From assembly GCA_964567085.1 (NCBI GenBank), contig CAZMKU010000082.1, positions 1 through 7,697 of the forward strand: a DNA stretch of 7,697 bases, in the 5' to 3' direction. The first letter of the stretch is position 1. Every line of letters begins with the position of its first letter. Shown here in pieces: positions 5,905 through 7,697 of this stretch. The notes below the pieces were generated by a model, which saw only the letters and a list, made by a program, of their open reading frames with translations, did no database searches and was not told the origin of the DNA. The translations under genes were made by a program, and so were the position numbers. The stretch comes from SVTX01 sp964567085 (GTDB lineage Bacteria > Bacillota > Clostridia > Oscillospirales > CAG-272).

Positions 5905-5968
5905 TATGTAAAAACTGTGCGAAGTCGTTTATTAACAAACTATACTTATAGTATCAAAAGGAAGCATT

Positions 5969-6298
5969 ATGAAAATAGCAATTATCGGCTCAAGAGGCAT
6001 AAAAAGCATACAACTTGAAAAATATATTACAAACGGGGTAACAGAAATTGTATCGGGCGGGGCAAAGGGTATTGACGCCCTTGCCGCAGAATATGCAAAA
6101 GAAAAAGGAATCAAATTAACAGAGTTCTTACCCGAATATGAAAAATACGGCAAAAGAGCGCCGCTTGTAAGAAACCGACAGATCGTCGATTATGCCGACA
6201 AAGTAATTGCGCTCTGGGACGGAAAATCAAAAGGAACAGAATACACAATAAAGTATGCTGACAGCACAAACAAAGAATGTCAGATAATTATTATATAA
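5969..6298 (+). CDS. Small SLOG-fold (DUF2493/YspA-like) nucleotide-binding protein
   Basis: A 109-residue single-domain protein with the Rossmann-like SLOG fold related to DprA, LOG and YspA. It opens with the first strand and turn KIAIIGSRG (2-10), followed by the ligand-loop motif VSGGAKGID (28-36), a conserved Arg-Asn (R68-N69) before a helix, and the second motif ALWDGKSKGTEYT (81-93). It lacks the PGGxGT catalytic loop of LOG phosphoribohydrolases, so binding rather than hydrolysis is the safer inference. AAAGGA (5957-5962) lies 6 bases before the ATG. The gene reads AT-richer than the purine genes, and with its divergent XRE partner it looks like a small acquired module. Related domains sense nucleotide ligands in conflict systems, but no effector gene is seen here. 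The family is fairly sure; the function is unknown. Confidence 0.8.
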   Translation: MKIAIIGSRGIKSIQLEKYITNGVTEIVSGGAKGIDALAAEYAKEKGIKLTEFLPEYEKYGKRAPLVRNRQIVDYADKVIALWDGKSKGTEYTIKYADSTNKECQIIII

Positions 6299-6328
6299 AA
6301 AAGGCGGAAACCCGCCTTTTTGTTTTTT
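6298..6328 (+). terminator. Intrinsic terminator of the SLOG gene
   Basis: GGCGG (6303-6307) and CCGCC (6312-6316) form the core around an AAAC loop, extended by A-T pairs on both sides, and are followed by TTTTTGTTTTTT. It begins at the stop codon. The A-run on its left also makes it usable as a terminator from the other strand. Confidence 0.92.
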
Positions 6329-6620
6329 CACGCAAAATTCAACATGGAAAATCTTCTCATTCTCATTCTGCTGCGTCGCGACCGAAGAATAAGACTTTTT
6401 ATCGCATTTATCATATATATAAAAGGAAAACAAACGAATCCTCATTCTTATTATTCCCGATCCTGCCCTTTCATATCAAAGTGACAAATTGGAAATCATT
6501 TATTTTATAAGGGGAATTTGGCAATTTTGGAATTCATTGTTCCTTGCAAGAAACAATATTCTGTGTTACAATAATTATACAAATCGCAGTCGGCTGAATA
6601 AGAAAAAAGGAGGATATTTA
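6329..6620. other. Intergenic spacer with no gene before the hydrolase
   Basis: No frame here has a start signal or a recognisable family. The short frames through 6227-6510 look accidental. The first part (about 6334-6395) is a rather distinctive sequence with CTTCTCATTCTCATTCTGC that could be an interspersed repeat remnant. The last part holds the hydrolase promoter, a 22-bp palindrome and a strong ribosome binding site. Confidence 0.6.
6536..6572 (+). promoter_or_regulatory. Extended -10 promoter of the wall hydrolase with an operator-like palindrome
   Basis: A -35 TTGCAA (6544-6549), 17-bp spacer and -10 TACAAT (6567-6572) are supported by a TGT extended -10 element at 6564-6566; the predicted start is near 6579. 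The -35 box lies inside a 22-bp palindrome (6536-6557, ATTGTT-C-CTTGCAAG-A-AACAAT) with a single mismatched pair. A repressor bound there would cover the -35 region. Confidence 0.65.
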
Positions 6621-7505
6621 ATGACCAAATCAAGAACACGTAAAATTTCTTTAACCTTATTGATGATAATTTTGTCTGCCTCAATAGCAGTCAGCGCCAC
6701 GGTCGGCGCATCCGCGACCGAAATTGCAGAAGCCGCGCAAATTGAAGCGCAGAGCAATTCTTATTACGTTACAATAAACGGAAGAAATCTTTTCCACGGC
6801 GAAATTTTCTCGGTAAACGGCACGACCTACGTTCCGATGTTCCGTTTCTCCGCATGGCTCGGAGTTTTTCAATATACATACGATAGCAGTACGCAAACCG
6901 CAAATATAGCGGGAGAAAACCTCAAGATCAGCGCGAAAAACGGCACTCTTTACATTGAAGCGAACGGCAGATATTTCTATACCTCCGAAGCAATTATGAT
7001 AAAAAATAACGAAATGTACGTGCCGATCCGTCCGCTCGTCAAGGCGCTCAACTCACATATCAGCTGGGATTCCAGCCTCGGCGTTTACGTTGTGCGCTCG
7101 GGCGACACGAGGCTTCTCAAAACCGCCGAGCAGGTTTACAATTCGAGCGACATTTACTGGCTCTCGAAAATCATTTCCGCAGAGGCGGGCGGCGAGCCCA
7201 TGAAGGGTAAAATGGCGGTCGGAAACGTAATTCTCAACCGCATGCGCTCAAGTCAGTTCCCGAACACCATTTACGGCGTTATTTTCGATAAAAAATACGG
7301 CGTTCAGTTCGCGCCCGTATCAAATGGCACTATCTACAAGGCGGCCGACGAGGAAAGCGTGATCGCGGCGAAAATCTGCTACGAGGGCTATTCCCTGTCA
7401 AGCGAGATCTTATATTTTATAAACCCCAAGCTCTCGCCCTCAAATTGGATCACGAAAAACCGCCCCTACGCGTTTACTATAAACAATCACAGCTTTTACA
7501 AGTAA
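6621..7505 (+). CDS. Secreted cell wall hydrolase, SleB/CwlJ type with a copper-amine-oxidase-N-like domain
   Basis: A 294-residue exported protein. Residues 1-33 form a signal peptide (Thr/Lys/Arg start, hydrophobic LTLLMIILSASIAVSA, likely cut after ASA near residue 32). Residues about 48-160 resemble the Cu_amine_oxidN1 repeat (VNGTTYVPMFRFSAWLG, then MYVPIRPLVKALNSHISWD), usually a wall- or carbohydrate-binding-like module. Residues about 178-294 are a Hydrolase_2 domain as in SleB and CwlJ, with IISAEAGGEP carrying the presumed catalytic E188, then GKMAVGNVILNRM (196-208) and FPNTIYGVIF (213-222). Such enzymes cut peptidoglycan, and SleB acts on spore cortex, so a germination or wall-remodelling role is possible. 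An in-frame upstream ATG at 6489 is rejected because AAAGGAGG ends 7 bases before the ATG at 6621 and the signal peptide starts there. Confidence 0.88.
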   Translation: MTKSRTRKISLTLLMIILSASIAVSATVGASATEIAEAAQIEAQSNSYYVTINGRNLFHGEIFSVNGTTYVPMFRFSAWLGVFQYTYDSSTQTANIAGENLKISAKNGTLYIEANGRYFYTSEAIMIKNNEMYVPIRPLVKALNSHISWDSSLGVYVVRSGDTRLLKTAEQVYNSSDIYWLSKIISAEAGGEPMKGKMAVGNVILNRMRSSQFPNTIYGVIFDKKYGVQFAPVSNGTIYKAADEESVIAAKICYEGYSLSSEILYFINPKLSPSNWITKNRPYAFTINNHSFYK

Positions 7506-7697
7506 AATATATAAAAGCAAAAGGTTTAGCCGCAATGGGTGATGTTCTTTGCGGAGAATTTGAAAAATACCGCTAAGTGCGAGCATCGCATTTGACCGGT
7601 CAAATGCAAATAGGGCTAAGCCCAAGCCCTTATAACGACAGAAAGAGAGAACAAAACGGTTTAATCCGAAATGTTCTCTCTTTTCTGTTAGTGATGT
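7506..7697. other. Non-coding tail with three hairpins after the hydrolase gene
   Basis: No coding frame is convincing. Three structured elements follow one another: a perfect 20-bp palindrome GCATTTGACCGGTCAAATGC (7588-7607), an AGGGCT/AGCCCT hairpin (7612-7617 with 7625-7630) and a long imperfect hairpin (7638-7688). A short frame, KAKGLAAMGDVLCGEFEKYR, ends at 7576 without a start signal and might be a gene remnant or part of a repeat. Confidence 0.5.
7638..7688. terminator. Long hairpin, possible terminator near the right edge
   Basis: Left arm 7638-7653 pairs with right arm 7672-7688 with one bulged A-T position, and CGG/CCG (7657-7659 with 7666-7668) closes an inner stem. The right arm contains a T-run, CTTTTCTGT, but no long T-tract follows. 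It may end the hydrolase transcript or be part of a structured repeat. Confidence 0.45.

Noticed and set aside
6536..6557. Rex-type operator
   Set aside because: The half-sites TTGTT and AACAA match, but they are separated by 10 bases instead of 8 and the inner TAA/TTA bases are absent.
6489..6620. A longer hydrolase start at 6489
   Set aside because: It would cover the promoter and ribosome binding site and put 44 unrelated residues in front of a clear signal peptide.

Overview
The window reads as chromosomal DNA from a Gram-positive, low-to-mid GC anaerobe of class Clostridia (Bacillota), probably gut-associated. The grounds are strong Shine-Dalgarno sequences (AAAGGAGG, GGAGGA), textbook TTGACA/TATAAT promoters, a BspA-type leucine-rich-repeat lipoprotein, a purine leader riboswitch with an intrinsic terminator, a separate PurO-type IMP cyclohydrolase next to a stand-alone AICAR transformylase, and a SleB/CwlJ-type wall hydrolase. 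Genus cannot be read from the sequence.

Layout. 1-147: a consensus promoter firing off the left edge toward an unseen gene, possibly a tRNA. 148-1776 (minus): a BspA-like LRR lipoprotein with its own promoter and terminator. 1777-2132: a non-coding stretch holding the probable holA terminator and a cluster of DnaA-box-like nonamers. 2133-3158 (minus): holA, DNA polymerase III delta subunit. 3159-3463: a divergent control region with a leftward holA promoter, a rightward purine promoter, and a ZTP-like riboswitch whose 3' strand is shared with a terminator. 3464-5386 (plus): a two-gene operon for the last two steps of IMP synthesis. 5382-5539: a convergent intergenic region with two terminators flanking an 81-bp array of 7-bp repeats. 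5566-5808 (minus): a small XRE/Cro-type repressor whose 3' end is built from an 11-bp tandem repeat. 5969-6298 (plus): a divergent small SLOG-fold protein with a consensus promoter that carries palindromes. 6329-6620: a spacer ending in a promoter with a 22-bp near-perfect palindrome. 6621-7505 (plus): a secreted wall hydrolase (copper-amine-oxidase-N-like domain plus SleB-type hydrolase domain). 7506-7697: non-coding, three hairpins.

How it works together. The best-supported regulatory unit is the purine block. The leader folds like the ZTP (pfl) riboswitch, which senses ZMP/ZTP, and ZMP (AICAR ribotide) is the substrate of the AICAR transformylase encoded downstream. The two enzymes, normally one fused PurH protein, are here separate polypeptides and the cyclohydrolase is of the PurO type. 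The XRE/SLOG pair is an AT-richer island that may be a small self-regulated module; its function is unknown. No CRISPR array, transposase, rRNA or complete tRNA was seen. The most unusual items are the riboswitch/terminator overlap controlling a split PurH pathway, the DnaA-box-like cluster beside holA, the self-terminating 11-bp repeat inside the repressor gene, and the operator-like palindromes at the SLOG and hydrolase promoters.
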